DNA of 5,993 bases, taken from the NCBI GenBank assembly GCA_046759145.1, contig JBHIBR010000125.1, positions 1 to 5,993 on the forward strand. Direction: 5' to 3'. The stretch comes from JBHIBR01 sp046759145 [NCBI: Nitrospinota bacterium]. Lineage in GTDB: Bacteria; UBA8248. The translations under genes and the position numbers were made by a program. Within the stretch, counting starts at the first letter, position 1. Each line of letters begins with the position of its first letter. Of the stretch, positions 5,024 to 5,993 are shown piece by piece. Under the pieces are notes generated by a model. That model saw nothing but the letters and a program-made list of their open reading frames with translations, did not search any database and was not told the DNA's origin.

Positions 5024-5993
5024 GTGAAATATCTCGTCCTGGTGCCCGACGGCGCCGCCGACGTCCCTTGCGAAGCCCTCAAGGGGCGCACCCCCCTCGA
5101 GGCCGCCCACACCCCTGCCCTTGACCGCCTGGCCCGGGAGGGGCTCGCGGGGGGGTTTGCCAGCACGCCTCCGGGGGCGGAGCCGGGGACCGAGACCTCG
5201 CTCCTGACCCTCCTCGGCTACGACCCCCTCCGGGAGGGCGCAGGCCGGGGGGCGCTCGAGGCGCTCGGCCTGGGGGTGGAGTTGCGGGAGGACGAGCTCG
5301 CCTTCCGGGTCAACTACGTCATCCTGCGGGCCGGCGCGACGAGCGTGGTGATGCAGGACCCCACCGGGGGCGGCCTCAGCAGCGAGGAGGCGGAGAGGCT
5401 CAGGCTCGCGCTCCTCGAGCAGCTCCCCCGGGAGGAGGGGGAGGAGATCCGTCTCCTCCCCGGCCAGGGCTACCGGGCGGTGATGACCTGGCGGCGGGAG
5501 GGAGAGCCCCCGCCGCGACCGGCCGTAGTGCGTTTCAGCCCTCCCCACGCCATCCTGGGCCAGGAGGTCGGGGCCCACTTCCCCCCCAACGGTCCGGGCA
5601 GGCGGTTGGTGCATCTTGTGAACGACTCCCAGATGATCCTCCGGGCCCACCCCCTGAACCGGGCGCGGATAGACGCGGGCCGCTTTCCGGTCAACAGCCT
5701 CTGGCCCTGGGGTCCGGGAGGGCGGCTCTCGCTGCCAGCCCTTGAGGCCAAATGGGGGCTCAAAGCGGCCATCATCGGGGTGGGTCCGCTCCTGGCGGGC
5801 CTGGCCCGGGCGCTCGGTTGTGCCTTTCACTCCCCGCCCGGGGCGACGGGAGACCCTTCCACCGACCTGGGGGCCAAGGTCCGCGCCGTGCGGTCCGCCC
5901 TAGCCGGAGGGGAAACCGACCTCGTCCTCTGCCACGTGGCCGCTGCGGACGAGCTCTCCCACCGGGGGGAGGTGGAAGCTAAGGTGCGGGCCA
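5024..5993 (+). CDS. ApgM-like phosphotransferase / proposed homoserine kinase (3' end outside window)
   Basis: The GTG-started frame gives 323 codons and leaves the window; the family is about 400 residues, so roughly 80 are missing. It belongs to the alkaline-phosphatase-like, cofactor-independent phosphoglycerate mutase family (ApgM branch). Landmarks are the N-terminal MKYLVLVPDGAAD (metal ligand Asp9), LLGYDP (63-68), GRGALEA (74-80), a WPWG block (227-230), PGATGD (272-277) and HVAAADELSH (304-313) with Asp309 and His313 as metal ligands. Its place right after hom fits the subfamily proposed as a non-orthologous homoserine kinase (TIGR02535 type), which would make O-phosphohomoserine for threonine synthase. 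ApgM glycolytic mutase is the alternative. Oddities: the usual GSDVAN around the catalytic Ser reads GTETSL here, putting Thr56 at the nucleophile and Leu60 for Asn, and HVEAPDE reads HVAAADE. I am sure of the superfamily but not of the reaction. Confidence 0.85.
   Translation, partial: MKYLVLVPDGAADVPCEALKGRTPLEAAHTPALDRLAREGLAGGFASTPPGAEPGTETSLLTLLGYDPLREGAGRGALEALGLGVELREDELAFRVNYVILRAGATSVVMQDPTGGGLSSEEAERLRLALLEQLPREEGEEIRLLPGQGYRAVMTWRREGEPPPRPAVVRFSPPHAILGQEVGAHFPPNGPGRRLVHLVNDSQMILRAHPLNRARIDAGRFPVNSLWPWGPGGRLSLPALEAKWGLKAAIIGVGPLLAGLARALGCAFHSPPGATGDPSTDLGAKVRAVRSALAGGETDLVLCHVAAADELSHRGEVEAKVRA

Noticed and set aside
3596-5830. Minus-strand open frame of 744 codons opposite hom and the apgM-like gene
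   Set aside because: It lies antisense to two well-supported genes; GC-rich third positions remove stops on the opposite strand. Its translation is rich in His, Gly, Arg and Pro with no recognisable domain.

Overview
The window is high-GC bacterial chromosome with ordinary metabolic genes and no mobile element, CRISPR array, rRNA or tRNA that I can see. The combination of radical-SAM lipoate synthase, an AlaC-type aminotransferase, homoserine dehydrogenase and a phosphoglycerate-mutase-like protein resembles gene neighbourhoods I associate with deltaproteobacteria and related deep-branching Gram-negative groups (Tectomicrobia, Rokubacteria and similar). That placement rests on memory of synteny and base composition, so it is tentative.

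Layout. Positions 1-1037, minus strand: the first 345 codons of an M24-fold (creatinase / Xaa-Pro peptidase-like) hydrolase whose 3' end lies beyond the left edge. Positions 1038-1559: a divergent intergenic region of about 520 bases with a sharp AT-rich island near 1271-1305, candidate promoters in both directions, short repeats, and one small open frame whose stop codon overlaps the M24 start. Positions 1560-5993, plus strand: a tightly packed run lipA - alaC - hom - apgM-like. The lipA and alaC genes overlap by 8 nt, alaC and hom are 28 nt apart, and hom and the apgM-like gene are 9 nt apart with the Shine-Dalgarno sequence touching the hom stop. The last gene runs off the right edge after 323 codons.

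How the genes work together. AlaC exchanges amino groups between alanine and 2-oxoglutarate. Hom reduces aspartate semialdehyde to homoserine, the branch point to threonine and methionine. The apgM-like protein belongs to a family proposed to act as homoserine kinase where ThrB is absent. LipA makes the lipoyl cofactor of 2-oxoacid dehydrogenases and the glycine cleavage system. The run is therefore best read as a central amino-acid / 2-oxoacid operon, with lipoate synthesis coupled to alanine and threonine synthesis.

Points worth a second look: the apgM-like protein has changes at what should be the catalytic nucleophile and at neighbouring positions; the M24 protein has Cys where metal-dependent relatives have a metal-binding Asp; hom carries a G8 run inside a four-tract G-quadruplex motif exactly in its interdomain linker; and the intergenic region has a good lipA promoter embedded in 9-bp direct repeats. 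I found no clearly novel system.
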